DNA of 64,000 nt from Amphirosellinia nigrospora. Its lineage: Eukaryota > Ascomycota > Sordariomycetes > Xylariales > Xylariaceae. The notes below the pieces were generated by a model that was not told where the DNA came from, did no database searches, and saw nothing but the letters and a program-made list of their open reading frames with translations. The first letter of the stretch is position 1. The number at the start of each line of letters is the position of its first letter. This document shows positions 25,431-37,962 of this stretch, piece after piece. The DNA is taken from assembly GCA_004123355.1 (NCBI GenBank), contig SCHM01000004.1:930001-994000 (forward strand). Reading direction: 5' to 3'. The translations under genes and the position numbers were made by a program.

Positions 25431-25845
25431 TGAAAATATAGAATTATGAGTGTGAGATTAAGGTGATTTTGGTCATGTTATATAGCCAAGTCTTTAGGGA
25501 ATAAAAAAAAATAGAAAGCTAATTAAAATTGAAAGACTACAATTGGAAGTTGTCTTTTCGTTTTGTCTGTATAGAACTCATGGGTTTTCTGACTGCATAC
25601 CTAGGCAACAATCTCTGCCTGCCCCCATGCCCTGTGTGTTCAATTGTGCCTCCATTAAACGTGAGATAACATGCAAACCGTAGACCGTACCAATAACACC
25701 AGTATAAGAAACCTCTGTAAGTATGCTTCATTAAGTATAATCGAAGTTCCCGGCCAGTGATTCTCCGTGTTCCGTTTTATGAACCCTTTAATGTGTCAGT
25801 TACCATTTCCTATCCTGTTTCCAGCGCTGCCTGCACTTCAGACTC

Positions 25846-28178
25846 CTAATTCTTCGGTGGCTTAGCCTGGGAGATGAGTTTTCGGCCGATTGCGATCGTC
25901 TCATCCATCCCCTGTTGGCGTAGCCAAAACCTGCGGGATATGTAAGCAGTGTTTAATGGATTATAACTTCGCGAACTTACATTTGCTCTGGAGTGCCACC
26001 GCTACCTGTAGACAGTTTCCTGGCTTCTTCTTCAAGCGCAGCAAGCGTAATCTTCTCTCCAGTCTTGGGAGTGCGAGGGACAGCCGCTTCCATAGCACCG
26101 GCCCCGAGTGTTTCCTCTAGAAGCTGCTTTCGCATGGCGAACCTCTCTTTCCTCTCTTTCTGAAGGCCTGGGCTGTCCATTTGTCTTAGGGCATATCTGA
26201 CAATGAACTGAGTGCCTAGATATAAATGTTCCGCCAGGAGGATAGTCACCAAAAGTCCAACAACGTGCACGTTTGATGGATCGCCACCAGGGCCCTCGCT
26301 TTCACCGCTAAAGAGGAACACGACAGCTGAACTAACTAGACTTCCCGCCCAAGACAGGAATCCTAAAGCGTTCAACCAAGGACCAATGGAATCAGATCTC
26401 CAAGGAATTGGACGTTGACTACTCATCGCAATCTTCATCGCATCAGATCGTAGCTCGATCCAATTATTGGCCAAGAATGCCAAAGGTGTTAGAGGCCAGA
26501 TCGATGAGAATAGAGATAAGTAGCCAAACTGGACTACCATTTCTCGATAGTCGACGGCAACATCGTATACTCCTAGCTTGGCTTCGTCTCGGGCCCTCTG
26601 TAAGAACTTACGTTCTTCAGGTACGTCCTGAGCAGTTCCACTGTCTTGGCTTGATGCCCGCTTCGCCTGGGCCCTCTCAACCTTTTTGAACACAACTTGC
26701 TTTACGTAAGGTACCACGAATTCAAGGGCGACGTTGACGATTTGGGCGGTGACAGCGAAGTAAACCATCTGAGTCTTAAGTCGATTAGGGTTGACGCGGA
26801 ACTCCTGAGTGGTTATCGGCTTATCCTTATAGAACTTCTGGGATGTAGTTGTGAAGATATGAAGATATGGCAGCATCAAATTCCCGAACGGCATATACAC
26901 AAAGGCGGATAGGAACAAGGGCGTATAGGAGGTGATGAAGTTGATGATGAAAATCTTCCTGATAAGACTAGCTTGATGAGCTGTATTGATTGTTAGCTAG
27001 GCGTTTCTAAAGCGTCTAGGGTTCCCTACCATCGTTTGTTTGATAATTCTCACGCTCTGTCAGTATTTCAGCAAATTTCGTTAGTATAGTCGATAAGACT
27101 GGTAGGATGCTGCTCAGGATGATAGTAGGCGTGAAAGTCTTCCATATGTTAGCTCCTATTTTCCTTATGATGGATTAATTACGCACCAGGTATGATTTGA
27201 ACGGCCCATTATATACCTGGGTAAGGAAAATCTCGACGCCAAAACAGAACACGTATAGTGCCCTAACACCATGACACAAGCGAGTGCGAATGGAATCTGG
27301 AGCAGTTGTGTCTGTAGTCTTTTCGTAGGTGGGTAGTGTTTAACCAGTTCGCCAGTCATCGGATCTGGGGCCTCATGATCCCACTGGAATTGGGTTCGGG
27401 GATGTTGGATGCGCGAGACATTACGGACACCCCACTGCACAGCCAGGTCGACCTCCTTCTTTTTCCACCACTCGAAGAAAACAACGGACCAGAGCGAGTT
27501 GGCGAAGGCATAGAGCCACGAATAACGTCCAAGGATGAGCCACGCGGCAACTCCAAATGCCGCAGGAACAAATTGAAAGGCGAAATATGACTGCAGGAAG
27601 GCGAAGTAGAAAGCGACTTTCTCACCAAACTTGTTGCGTATACGGTCGAGGTCCCCTTCGTCTAAGAAGTATTTTGTGCCCCATGTCTTAATCCAAGTGC
27701 TATTGAAAGCATGATCGTGGAGAGGAAAGATTGAAGTGACCTCTTTCCATTGCCCAACATTGGGTGTGATGCCAGCTCCGCCGTCGTTTTTAGGCTTCGT
27801 GATGAGTAGATACACCAAGCGTAGTCGTTCAGCCTCAGTGACAGGCTCATTTTCGAAGGCCTTAGTGATGTCTTTTTCTGGGGCAGAAGGCCGCACGCCG
27901 TACAGCCAGTCTTGAAGCCGCTCTCGGTATATCTGAGAGGCAAGGTACTGGTTTGACGCTACTTTGACGAACACCAGCACGGAAGAACTGTCGCCATGCC
28001 GCACCTCTGAGGCAAGGCCAACTTTCGTAAGAACTTCAATCAGCCGGGTGAATCCGGCTTCGGCCTCGGCCTTGTCAGAAGGTATGTTATAACTGATTAC
28101 ATAGTCGACATTCATGTTTGACTTGAGCTCTGCGAGGTCGGCACCATCAGATGCGGAGTATTGGTGAGGAGTACTCAT
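25846..28178 (-). CDS. TMEM16/anoctamin-family membrane protein (lipid scramblase or Ist2-like tether)
   Basis: Fungal TMEM16 proteins are calcium-activated phospholipid scramblases and/or ER-plasma membrane tethers (yeast Ist2, Aspergillus and Nectria TMEM16). Seen: a cytosolic N-terminus (MSTPHQYSASDGADL, NVDYVISYNI) and KTWGTKYFLDEGDLDRIRNKFGEKVAFYFAFL leading into membrane segments. Then come the family's EVDLAVQWGVRNVSRIQ linker, FGVEIFLTQVYNGPFKSYL, SAFVYMPFGNLMLPYL, YREMVVQFGYLSLFSSIWPL, LANNWIELRSDAMK and HLYLGTQFIVRYAL. Length is about 730 residues over four exons. Introns lie near 27150-27190, 26985-27030 and 25925-25977. The small last exon encodes QQGMDETIAIGRKLISQ and ends AKPPKN. 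I chose the ATG at 28176-28178 because an upstream in-frame ATG has no homology-like sequence. One frame slip at 27261-27263 (GGG where GGGG restores VLGALYVFCFGVEIF) is probably a sequence error. Confidence 0.9.
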
Positions 28179-29291
28179 CGTGTACAGAATCCCGCAGCAG
28201 GGCTTCTCAGTCAATACTAGCACAATCAAAATATCAAGACAGCTGATAATGTAGCATCAATGGAAATGTAGCACGGAATCCGGCTCGCTATAGGTTCCCC
28301 GATGAGGGGTTGGTAGCGTAAGTTCGGGGAGGGAAGATGGAGATACGATTAGAATCATAAAGAGAAGAAGAAGGAGGAGGGCTAATAGTCAACGTAGAAG
28401 CAATAAATAAAATAACAATGAGATCTCGTGCGAAGCAGGAATTCATTCAGCTGGCCAGTGATGGCCAATGGTAGTGAACAACGTCATACATCTAAGTACT
28501 TAGCTACTTAGCACCTATCCAGAGAGCCTTACCAGGTAGGTGGGCTCTAAACCGAGATAACCGGCTTGGCTGGCTATTGCCTGCCCTGTAGAACCCGCTA
28601 AGCGCTTTTGGCACTAGTGTCCTGGTATCAGATTTGGTGCTGGCAATAGGGCTTCCCGGCAGAGCACGACATAGCTAGCTGATAGGTGGTGAGGCCTATA
28701 CTTACTGCAAATTCAATTTATAAAGCCACGCATTACTTGACTACAGGTATATGTAATAGGTATAAGTTACAGTTACCTAAGGCCAGAATTAAGCGTTTGG
28801 GTTTAGGTCGCATTGTCATTCCCGCATGCTAAACGCGGTAGTCATGAAACTGATGATCGGAATCGCCATCATCATAAATGCTGGCACCATTCATATTTAA
28901 ATAGCTGGGAAATCTATGACAGGCTAGCAAACTACTGGGTTAAAAGCATACCTAGGTACTCTCTTAACCCCCAAAATATAAGGTTTCCCCCTCCCTCCCC
29001 AGGAATGACGTCGGTTCATCTTTTGCCCCACATGCCCGTCAGTAGCTCATCCTGGGCAACAGTGACAGATAAGATGTATCTATCGTGTTACAGCTAGCTT
29101 AGAAGTATATCTTGTAGAAGGCCTGCCAACATACCAGCATGCCTGAAGCGCAACTTAAACATAAGACTTATTTCTAACCCTTCATTTAGAGCTCTTTAGC
29201 GCTCTAGCTTCTCTCATTCATCACCAACGTGTTTGAATTTCACTGAACTTAACCATCAGAGACAGAGATTCATCGCCGATAACTCACAACC
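28179..29291. other. Divergent promoter region (TMEM16 / metallophosphoesterase)
   Basis: 1.1 kb between two divergent start codons. It contains A/G-rich stretches (28355-28400), AGGGG-type words near 28305 and TACTTAGCTACTTAGC repeats near 28496-28512. No coding region is supported. Confidence 0.5.
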
Positions 29292-30544
29292 ATGGGGTTG
29301 CTAGTCAATCTCGGCCTCCGCCGGCGCATCAAATGGGAGCCCCGGACGCCGCTCGACTGGTTCCTGGAATCGCCGCTGCAGGGCCTCATATACTTCCTGT
29401 ACCCCCTCGTCCTCTGGTTACGGGGGAACCCCGTGAAGCCGCCCCGCAACCGGGACCCGATCAAGATCGTGTGCCTCTCGGACACGCACGAGTCCGTCGT
29501 GCAGGACGTCCCGGACGGCGACCTGCTGATCCACTGCGGCGACATGACCAACGACGGCACGGCGGCGTCGATCCAGAAGCAGGTCGACTGGCTCGCCTCG
29601 CTGCCTCACCAGCACAAGGTCCTCGTGTGCGGCAACCACGACAGCTGGTTCGACCAGAACTCGCGCGCCGAGGAGGACACGCTCGCGCGCCGCGCCGTGG
29701 ACCTGAAGACGCTCCATTACCTCGAGCGCAAGTCTGTCACGCTCACGTTCAAGGGCGGTCGGAAACTCAATATTTACGGCGCGCCTGACTTGCCTCAATG
29801 CGGAGGCTCCGATAATGCGTTAGTTGCCTCTAGGAAAAGGAATTGAGTGATACATGCGAAGGGGGAACTAACTGTATGCGTGTCTAGGTTTCAATATACG
29901 ATTGACCAGCATCCGTGGAAAGACGCGATACCCTTAGATACCGATGTGCTCGTTACGCACACACCTCCGGTATGACAAGTGACAACCGGGACTTAGTATG
30001 TTGTGCTGAAGCTGATGAAATCTTCTAGATGCTTCATCGCGACCTCTCGCTTGGCTGTCCCGGCTTATTAGGCGAGATCTGGCGGAAGAAGCCCAAGGTC
30101 CACGTGTTCGGCCACGTCCACTGGGGTCGTGGAATCGAGCCCGTCTATTGGGATGGTAAGAATCCCTAGAATCATTTTCCTCTTGTTTTCGGCAACTCCT
30201 GGAGCACTAGGTATTCTTCTGGGGATAAGATAGGATCTAGAAGCTTACAAGTCCCTCATACACCATGCTCCGAACGACGATAACTGACTTCGGGTGTTAT
30301 AGACTGCCAGAAGGCATACGAGAATCTCATGTCCCGGAAGAAACGTGGCCCGATCTATGATGCGATTCCCAATCCTGGGTGGATCGACGTGCTGAAGCTC
30401 TTTTGTCATGCCTATAAGGCCATTCTCTGGCAATGGTTCTGGCAGGGTGGTGTGGGTGATGGCGGTGTACTGATCAATGCTGCCATGCAAGCTGGGACCT
30501 CTGGGAAGCTAACGAACCAGAAGCCTATCACGATCGAGATATGA
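29292..30544 (+). CDS. Calcineurin-like metallophosphoesterase (MPPED-type)
   Basis: A two-metal phosphoesterase whose substrate I cannot tell. All metal-ligand motifs of the family are present in order: CLSDTHE (D-x-H), HCGDMTNDG (GD), CGNHDSW (GNHD), VLVTHTPP and FGHVHWGRG (GHxH). Exons are 29292-29818, 29888-29969, 30029-30155 and 30303-30544. The three introns are clean GT-AG, and their removal gives an uninterrupted frame of about 325 residues. The N-terminus (MGLLVNLGLRRRIKWEPRTP) precedes a hydrophobic segment (PLQGLIYFLYPLVLWL) that could anchor the protein to a membrane. Exon 1 is strongly GC-rich at third positions. The C-terminus (GDGGVLINAAMQAG ... PITIEI) is also conserved in fungal MPPED-like proteins. 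This is one of the intact genes in the window. Confidence 0.92.
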
Positions 30545-31091
30545 AGTGATAACTCGATTAGTTATGTATACCTTGCCTAGGGGAGGCGTTTCAGATGAAG
30601 AGATGAATTTGATATAAATGGAGTTGTTGTCAATTATGTACATTAACAACTAAACTGGGCACGCGAAGCCCTTGGACGTTTTGCTGGCCGGTGGACTTCT
30701 GGCACCGCTTATCAGGTCTACCGAAGTTTATACCTCTACTTCTCACGGGAGTCACGGCGAAGTAGTGTAATAAGAAAGTAGATTAAATACAAGGGACTAA
30801 ACGCTAAATGACAAAAAAATGTTCTAGCTACCAACTCAAGAAAAGGAGGAAGTATGAACGCGACCCTCATTTCCAATGCATTCTCAGCAACAACAAAACT
30901 CAAAAAGAGACAAATGCTAGGTAAACAGGAACCGCATCTTGAGTAAACCAAAACCGACTTTTCAAAGGGTATTCAAAGCAATCGAGAATTTTGCCGTCCC
31001 GCAATCATCCATCCAACCTCCCCATCTCTTTCCATACCAACATCCCTGAGCACTCAGTCGAACAAGAACTGACCCAAACTGAGACCCCAGT
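30545..31091. other. Convergent intergenic region
   Basis: 3' flanks of the metallophosphoesterase (+) and the DUF4360 gene (-). AT-rich, with no gene, repeat or structured element that I can support. Confidence 0.5.
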
Positions 31092-31803
31092 CTAGCACTG
31101 CCTCCAGACATAGTTCCAGCTCTCAGCGGCCGCCGTGTTGGCGTCCTTGCCGAAGTAGCCATACTGGTTCCCGGGGGCGTCGAGGGCGACGCGGAAGTTG
31201 ACGTTGAGGATGCCGAGGAACCCGTCACCCTTGGCGCAGGGGGACCAAGCCACAGCGCCGGCGTTGGCGGATCGGCTGACGCCCTCGTCGAGGCGCGACG
31301 AGCCCGTGTTGGAGATTGTGCCCGAGATGGTATTCTGGGTATAGGGTGTTAGTTATTTACTCAAGTCGCCTGTTCACGTGTTTCGTACGTACCGTTGCAC
31401 CCGCGTTCTCGCTCCAATAGCTCGTCAAGTACCAGGTGACACTCGCGCCGGGGTCGAGCGTGAGATGACCCTTGACGGTGGCGCTTTGGATGCCAACCTG
31501 CCAGCCAGCGGAGCAGCCCGAGGCCTGTAGGTGGACCTGGCAGTTGGTGTTGGCGGTCTCGATGCTAGGGAGGCTGGCCTGAAAGCTGTTGAGCTGGAAC
31601 CCGATGTCCCCGAACCCGGCTCCCGTGCGCTCGACGCCCGGTGACGACGACGGGCACCCGGTTCCGCTGTACGTGAGGGATGTGACTCTAGGTAACGATA
31701 CTGGCACGGCTGCCTCTCGTGCTGATAGGGGTATCGAGGCCCCCAAGGCAATGGATGTGAAGGGGGCGAGCAAGGAGAGTGAAGAGAAGGCTGATAGATG
31801 CAT
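31092..31803 (-). CDS. Secreted DUF4360-family protein
   Basis: A small secreted protein of unknown function (DUF4360, common in fungi). It begins with a clear signal peptide (MHLSAFSSLSLLAPF ... ALGASIPL). Next come the family blocks TYSGTGCPSSSPGVE, FGDIGFQLNSFQASLPS, NCQVHLQASGCSAGWQVG and GHLTLDPGASVTWYLTSYW. Exon 1 is 31393-31803 and exon 2 is 31092-31334, with a 58-nt intron. Together they give about 217 residues, the usual family size. Exon 2 ends AAAESWNYVWRQC. Cysteines at the start (GTGCP), the middle (NCQ, GCS) and the end (SPCAKG, RQC) probably form disulphides. The frame is intact. It could be a wall-associated or effector-like protein, but nothing in the sequence decides that. 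Confidence 0.88.
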
Positions 31804-32978
31804 TGTGATGGCGGTGGAGGTTGAAGCAGCTGATGCTATAGATTGTGTTTTGGGTATTGCACGATCTTAGAGGTAGAAGATATGAGAATGGATGTTTCTA
31901 ATGGTTGCGTTGATTCAAGTGTTGTCTTGATGTGCGTTTATGTGTGTCGTCTACTTTACTTGTGATTACATCGTGAAGAACGTGTCGTCTTTATAGACGA
32001 TCTGCGGTTGCTGTGATTGTCTCCGCTGTCTATCCTGATGTAAATGGATTTGCGGAGGAAACACTGAGACCGCCGCCACCCAACACCTAGTCATTGCACG
32101 ATAAGTAAGCCGTGATCCAGTCTAGGCCTCGGCCCCTGGCTCGTTCATGACCCTGCAATACTCGCTAGAGTTGTCTCTAGGCGAGTCTTTGTGGGCTAGT
32201 AAACGGGAATCTTGATTGTGTAAAACGAGGGATCCGTAGTTGTCACCAGAAGGGGTTGCTGGAATTGCGAGCTAGACGTGATGGCTAATATGGATAAAGT
32301 GGTGGTCACCTTAGAACTAGTTCCCGGAAAAACCAGAGCTCCCCAGGTACAAGACGTAACCCCGGGAACTCGAATCAAAAATAGCAAGCGAAAGCTTCTG
32401 GTCCTGTCTTCCCTGGGTAGTTGAACCGGCTAATACAACCTGGCTCCGCCTTGACACCAAAGAATGCGTAGGTCTAGACTGAAGAACGCAGTCCAGATGT
32501 CAGCCCTAATAAACATCCAAATCACAGAATATGGCTCTCTCAAAGTCCATGCGTTCGAGATAAAATCGAATAGACCGTATTGAGATAATCGGATGGTTAT
32601 GGCTGTTTGACGTGACTGTCAACCCATTTCCAAGACACGACGTAGACGTCGGGTTCTTGACCTCATTCTCCGATCGTTCTGGACCGTTCGTGGAGCTATT
32701 TATGGAACAGCATAACCTATACCGATTCTTTCTGTTCCATAATTATAGAGTATAGATCTCCCAGGTCAATCCAAATAGGATTGTAGCCCTGCCAACCCCT
32801 TGGAGCCTTACTTTAGGTGTGCTAATTTAGAGTGGTATTAGTCAGCCCCGGGACGGCGACAGCCATTGACCCTGTGCATTGGCTGTCCCGGCTCCTAGAA
32901 GTCGTCTTGGTCTACCTCCTAGTCTCGTGATATCTATCTGGTATATTGAATGCTGCTCATTACGGACCCGCCTGGACT
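31804..32978. other. Promoter of the DUF4360 gene and 3' flank of PEX12
   Basis: 1.2 kb without a supported gene. Proximal to the DUF4360 start lie GT-rich stretches (31915-31960). Farther out the sequence is unremarkable. A 63-codon minus-strand frame at 32196-32387 has no resemblance to a family. Confidence 0.45.
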
Positions 32979-34274
32979 TTAGACCATGATTCGTCGTAAT
33001 CCCTCGGTGCCACCGAGGACGCGTCGTCCCGTAACTGCGCATCGGCCGTGGCCGCTCTCCCATTTCCCAGCTTTATCTGTCATGAACTCTTCTTGTCGGG
33101 GATGAATTCCCTCGAGCCATTTGTGTATACAGGCGTAGCAGTAGACAAACCCGGTCTGACATGCCGTAGCAGTCGTAATCTCGTCTTCGCATATAGGGCA
33201 CAACTCGGAGTCCTCTGGGGCCGACACGGTGAGTATAGGTAGCAACGACGGTGTAGCAATGGGGGCATCCTCCGCCAACGGCACTTCGCTGCCGTTGTCT
33301 TGCTTGTCGCCGTCTTTAGTGGATTCGCTCTCTTTACTCTTCTTGAGCTGGAGCTTAGCGCCAAGTGCTGATAATCCAGATACGATGGGAGGTGGTAGTT
33401 CCAGACTTTCGGCGGCCTTTCTTGATAGTTGTTTCGCAAAATCCGAGGCATACCACCATTCCAGGAATTTCAGAGCAAAAATGCTTGTTGGCAAAAGTAC
33501 GGACAGACTGCCCAGTAGTTTAGGCCCCATCGTCCTGGGATGGAAGATGCTTGTTGGACCAGGTGCATTGCCGGGTTTCGGCTTGCTCAACGCTTCGATC
33601 GCTTGGAAGTCGGCCGAGTTCATGCGACGCATCCTGGTGCCGATGAGCCACAGGAGTGGATTATGGAACTTGGTATTGTCGAATAGATAGGCGAGGTTGA
33701 AGGCAATAATGCTGAAGTAGTAGGCGGCATGTATGCTTGGATAAACATTCCGTATAAACCACTTGTAATAGTGCATGATCCTCTGTTTGATAGTGGGATT
33801 CGGAGGCATGCGTGTGTAGTTGGTGCCAAGCAGCGCCCGTGGCGCCTCGATCTCGTGGCTCTCGTCCAGCTTGCGTTTGAGGTATGGGATAGCGACCATG
33901 ACAGCCAGATTCTTCCACACGTCCTTCTCGCTGAGCTTCAGCGTCTCGCGCACGATGGAGGGCGCCGTGGCGACAGCACGCGGAATCTCGGCCTGCAAAG
34001 CCTTTTCTCGCTTCAAGCCGTAGAAGTGTTCGGTGAAGCTGCCGCCGCGGGTGCGCAGGTAGTGGCGCTCGATGACCAACATGGCCAGGGCGTACAACTC
34101 ATCGAACGAGTTCAGGGCGCGGAGTAGATATCGCGGGTATCGTTGGGTAGCGACTGTTAGGAGGTAACGCAGTGTCGGCGGTAGCAGCGAGTTCAGCTGA
34201 TGCTCCGAAAGCAGTTCGAATAGCGACGGCTTCTGGTCGTCGAAGTTGCCCCGAAGGGCCGTGACGAACTCCAT
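32979..34274 (-). CDS. PEX12: Peroxin-12, RING subunit of the peroxisomal ubiquitin ligase
   Basis: PEX12 is an integral peroxisomal membrane protein. With PEX2 and PEX10 it forms the RING complex that ubiquitinates the receptor PEX5 for recycling. Here it is a single exon of 431 residues with an intact frame. The Pex2/Pex12 N-terminal domain is evident ([74 protein letters not shown]). It is followed by a charged Lys/Glu/Asp linker and a C-terminal degenerate RING ([20 protein letters not shown], then [10 protein letters not shown]). As usual for PEX12, the second metal site lacks the full cysteine set. The protein ends [11 protein letters not shown]. The downstream neighbour (Glo3) lies in the same orientation but is unrelated in function. 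Confidence 0.96.
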   Translation of the reverse strand: MEFVTALRGNFDDQKPSLFELLSEHQLNSLLPPTLRYLLTVATQRYPRYLLRALNSFDELYALAMLVIERHYLRTRGGSFTEHFYGLKREKALQAEIPRAVATAPSIVRETLKLSEKDVWKNLAVMVAIPYLKRKLDESHEIEAPRALLGTNYTRMPPNPTIKQRIMHYYKWFIRNVYPSIHAAYYFSIIAFNLAYLFDNTKFHNPLLWLIGTRMRRMNSADFQAIEALSKPKPGNAPGPTSIFHPRTMGPKLLGSLSVLLPTSIFALKFLEWWYASDFAKQLSRKAAESLELPPPIVSGLSALGAKLQLKKSKESESTKDGDKQDNGSEVPLAEDAPIATPSLLPILTVSAPEDSELCPICEDEITTATACQTGFVYCYACIHKWLEGIHPRQEEFMTDKAGKWESGHGRCAVTGRRVLGGTEGLRRIMV

Positions 34275-34915
34275 CTTGAAACTCGGATGATGAACGTGCC
34301 TTTTACTTCGTTATGAGAAGATATGCATGCGAGAATGACAAGGCGCGGGAAACATCATAAGCGGGCCATCTTTGGGCTTGTTAAAGGTCGAGATGGCGAG
34401 AAAGAACTGGCGCGCGTCATGGTGCTGCTCGTTCAAAGTCGCGACAGATAGGGAGCCTAGGTATCCCGGTATGCCGAGGTACTATGTACGGGCTGTACAG
34501 GGAGCTCGGGCCACAAGTGTCAACTGCGGGCCGACCAACTTAAACAATAAATGTGCATGTATTTCCTCGGTGTGGGATAGGTAATGCCACCAAGGAGAGC
34601 CAATTCACACACATACAAGTGCAGTAAAGACATCGAAGTCAACACTAACCATATATTCTACAATGCAAGTAGGGTCACCTTTTTTCGTACCCAGTTCAAT
34701 GAAGGCACAATTCTCAAGTGCATCTTGCCGTACTTACCCCTGGAGCCTGCGCTAGCCTACCATGCGTCCACTTATTCTAGTCGTCAGGTCTATCTCTTAT
34801 ATCCGCTGTTTCCATTGTCCATGTATTCATGCCCGAGCCAGTCATTCTCGAATCAAGTGCGGCATGCTTGCTCCCGAACATTGTTTTCTGTTTATTTACG
34901 AAGCGGTCACGTAAC
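34275..34915. other. Promoter of PEX12 and 3' flank of Glo3
   Basis: 640 bases between two minus-strand genes. Short plus-strand frames (34372-34584, 34584-34919) lack any family resemblance and probably reflect chance. Nothing else recognised. Confidence 0.5.
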
Positions 34916-36652
34916 CTAGCTATTCAAGTAGTTTCGAATAGCTCCTTGTAGGCGAGTAGCTCCTTCGCCCAGTGCACTCGTTAGGTTTTCAAGGTCGTCG
35001 CCAGCGGTGATCCCAAATTTGCGGACGAAATCCTTAGCCGCTGTTTCGAGGTCACCATATTCTTCACCGGCATCTTCCTCCTCAGGCCGGCCAAAGTATG
35101 CGTTGGAAGAGATGGAGGTGGCGCCTTCAAAACCTTGCAGACGTGCCTTTGCCTCTGACTGGGCGTTGGGGTCGAAAGCGCCTTTTCCAAAGAATTCGTC
35201 CGAGGAAATGCCCTTCTGGCTTCCAAACTTGTTCCGCGCATAACGCTCTTCGTCCGCTTTCAACACATAAGTGGATGAGCTAAATCCCTAAAACATGAAT
35301 GTAAACGAAACGTACCTTCAGGAGTAGCTTTGACAGGGCCGACTGAGCCGAAACCACCCGCATTCTTTTTGGCTGTCGCAGAAGCAGCGGCAGGCTTATT
35401 GCCTCCAACCTGGCCAAAACCAAGCCTTCCAAAGCCCATACCCAGTCGTTCCACCTCGGCAGCCGACTTCTGGCGAGTATGGCTTGATCCGTAGCTGCTT
35501 GTACTTGCGGGAGTTGACGAAGTAACATTGGTCGCTTCAACCTTGGATGACGATGTAGCGGCCGCAGTCTTAGCTTCTACTTGCTCCGCTTCCGGGTCGT
35601 AGCCCAGCTTCTCAATGCGTTCAGCTTCCTCTTTCGCCCGCTTTTCTGCTTCATCAAAGTCAATAACATCGGCTACTTTCTTCGCACCGAGTTTCGAGGT
35701 GGTCTTTTTTGCGCCGAGAATATTGGCCTTGCGGGGCCACCAGTAGTGGTCTTTCGGAGCGCGGCAGATGTGGTGATTCTAGCGGCAGGTTTGGCATCAG
35801 ACGTCGAGTCGGATTTTGAAAGAGGCGAGGCAGACCTGGCGATGTCTTTGCCATTGGCGGCGGCATTTAGAAAAGGGGAGGGCGTTCGGCCGACAACAGG
35901 AGGAGTTCCAGTTCGCGATACAGGAGGCGTCGGCTTCTTGATCGAAGGTTTATCCCATGAAGAGAAGAAGTCGTCGGCTGGCTCACCAGCAGGTGTCGAT
36001 GTCCCCCCAGCACCGTCACCCGTGACATCCGTAATAACGACCTCGTTAGGGTATCTAATAAAGTACCCATGTCAGCCACGCTTCGACGCCATCAACACGT
36101 ATATAGACCTACTCAAGAGCATCCCGAGCAGCGCGCTTCTTTAGCTCTTCTTTATACTTCGTAGCTGCGGGTGATTGGTACTTCGTCTTGGGATCCTTGC
36201 TCGCAAGCGCTGCGCTACCTCCGTTGGAACGGAAGAACTTGGTCGCAGACTCATTGCCACCCACTTTCATAACGCGGAGTTGATCCCATTGCCACTCTAT
36301 AGCTCGTCAGTCTTACGTAACGGTATAAATGCAAGCCGAGGGTGACGTCGTCAAGCCGGAAGAACGTACGGTCGAGGTTTGTGGAACGCACGAAGGAGAT
36401 GTGCACACCAAGATTCCGGTGGTTAGATGAGCAATCAAGGCAAAGGTAGATGCCGAAGGGGACCGAGGTCCAGGTCGGATTGTTCTGGCCGCAATCAAAG
36501 CATATCTGGCGGCGCGCCGATGTTAGTAGGGCAGCATACGCGGTATTGAGCCGCATATCCGGATATGGATCCTCGCTTACTTTGTTCGCTTGTTTCGTCT
36601 TCAACTTCTCGAATAACTTCTGGGACTGCTGTTTTGTGGCCAGCGCGCTCAT
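34916..36652 (-). CDS. GLO3: ADP-ribosylation factor GTPase-activating protein, Glo3 type
   Basis: Stimulates GTP hydrolysis by Arf1 on COPI coats in retrograde Golgi-to-ER traffic. Exon 1 ([20 protein letters not shown]) is spliced (intron about 36506-36580) to the ArfGAP zinc finger, [20 protein letters not shown] then [20 protein letters not shown]. It has C-x2-C-x16-C-x2-C ligands and the catalytic Arg near its end. A second intron (about 36297-36369) precedes [18 protein letters not shown], and a third lies near 36055-36110. The middle is low-complexity with a basic, Lys-rich stretch. The C-terminus carries the Glo3-type repeats [30 protein letters not shown] and [16 protein letters not shown], ending AIRNYLNS. 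The frame slips once at 35733-35736, where one more base in the G run would rejoin [13 protein letters not shown] to the upstream part. Normal family length. Confidence 0.94.
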
Positions 36653-37123
36653 TTTGCCCGAATGGTCTGAACGGATATTATTCCCGGTCTTTTGGATGCG
36701 TGATAGCTTGCTGCAAAAAGGTGTGTCTAAGCAGCAGAGGGCATTCGACGTCCTGGAGTTTAGGGGGAGAGCGTTGTTAAGGAGTTGGGCCAGATTTCAG
36801 AAGCAACAGCAGCAGAGCGGAAATGGCAGCGGTCACCAAAAAGCCACATTAAAGAATGTCCCCACCGGGATTATCCCACTATATGGCACTACGACTTAGT
36901 CTATACTATAATGGGGCTAGTGGCGGACCCGCGATAGTTCCCCACAATCGATCAATAGCTACTCACACCTAGAGTTCAAGTTCATGCCAACTCTCCAAGA
37001 TTAAGTGACAACACGACGTCTTCGACGAACCACGGCTCTCCCTTCTAGTTCGGACCAAAAGGAGGCTTCGCCGATTGCTGTCAACAATAACGTGACGGTC
37101 CCAATGGACCCTTTCTCGCCGTC
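36653..37123. promoter_or_regulatory. Divergent promoter between Glo3 and TIM21
   Basis: A 471-bp spacer separates the start codons of two divergently transcribed housekeeping genes, so it must carry both promoters. I see no TATA box at a convincing distance and no palindromic operator. This is inferred from position only. Confidence 0.5.
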
Positions 37124-37962
37124 ATGAAGCTTCTACTGCGGCCGATTACCGCTTCGAGCATCGTTGCGCGTTGCGACCACTCCGCATCCAACGAAGCTAC
37201 GCCACACACCATGATCCAGGCAAGAACTCAACTACATCGCGCCGAAGGGCTGTGACGCCATTCAATGACAATGGATTCGTGCCCTGGAGCGAGCTCTCTG
37301 TAGCTGAGAAGGCGTCGCGCGCTACCCAGCAATCCTTCAACTTTGGAATTGTCGTCGTCGGCATTGTATTGACGGTACGCCGAACATCTCGCTACGGACT
37401 GCACGGCTTCTGCTAAGCTTCGCTTTTCTTAGGGCGGTGTGGGTTACTTTCTCTACCAAGATGTCTTCTCGCCAGACAGCAAAACGGCGTATTTCAACCG
37501 TGCCGTTGATCGGATTAAGAAAGATCCTGCCTGCTTGGCAGTGCTAGGGGAGGCTAAGAAGATCACGGCCCATGGCGAGGAGACGGCTAACAAGTGGCGC
37601 CGGGCGCGGCCAATTGCGTAAGGCTGAATCATATCGATAATCAAAGATCGTAGCTGACCGTGCTAGGTCAACGCTTAAGACAGACGCGCAAGGGACTGAC
37701 CATCTGGTCATGCATTTCTACGTATGCCCCTTGTTTCTCATTTCCGTAGATGATATCTAACACTGCCCAGGTCGAGGGACCGTTAAATAACGGTGTGGTA
37801 AATGTACATCTCGTTAGGCGTGCTGGGCACAGCGAATTCGAGTACAAGTATCTATTCGTAGATGTCAAAGGTCATCAGCGTATATATCTTGAGAACGCTG
37901 ATTCAAAAGCCGCAAGCGGAGACTCTAAAAATTTCAAGCTATTCGGGGTCAAATGGAATTAA
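37124..37962 (+). CDS. TIM21: Mitochondrial import inner membrane translocase subunit Tim21
   Basis: Tim21 links the TOM complex to TIM23 and to the respiratory chain during presequence import. The ATG at 37124 begins a basic presequence (MKLLLRPITASSIVAR). Then come SYATHHDPGKNSTTS, FVPWSELSVAEKASRATQQS, a single membrane segment (FNFGIVVVGIVL|GGVGYFLY) split by an intron at about 37375-37432, and the intermembrane-space Tim21 domain (FSPDSKTAYFNRAVDRIKKD, GEAKKITAHGEETANKW, LKTDAQGTDHLVMHFYVEGP). Two further short introns follow. The C-terminus (EFEYKYLFVDVKGHQRIYLE ... LFGVKWN) matches the family. One frame slip in the presequence near 37165 is needed to join ATG to the rest. Alternatively, translation starts elsewhere. 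Confidence 0.92.

Noticed and set aside
29418-29798. 126-codon minus-strand frame inside the metallophosphoesterase
   Set aside because: Shadow of a GC-rich exon. The plus strand carries all metal-binding motifs.
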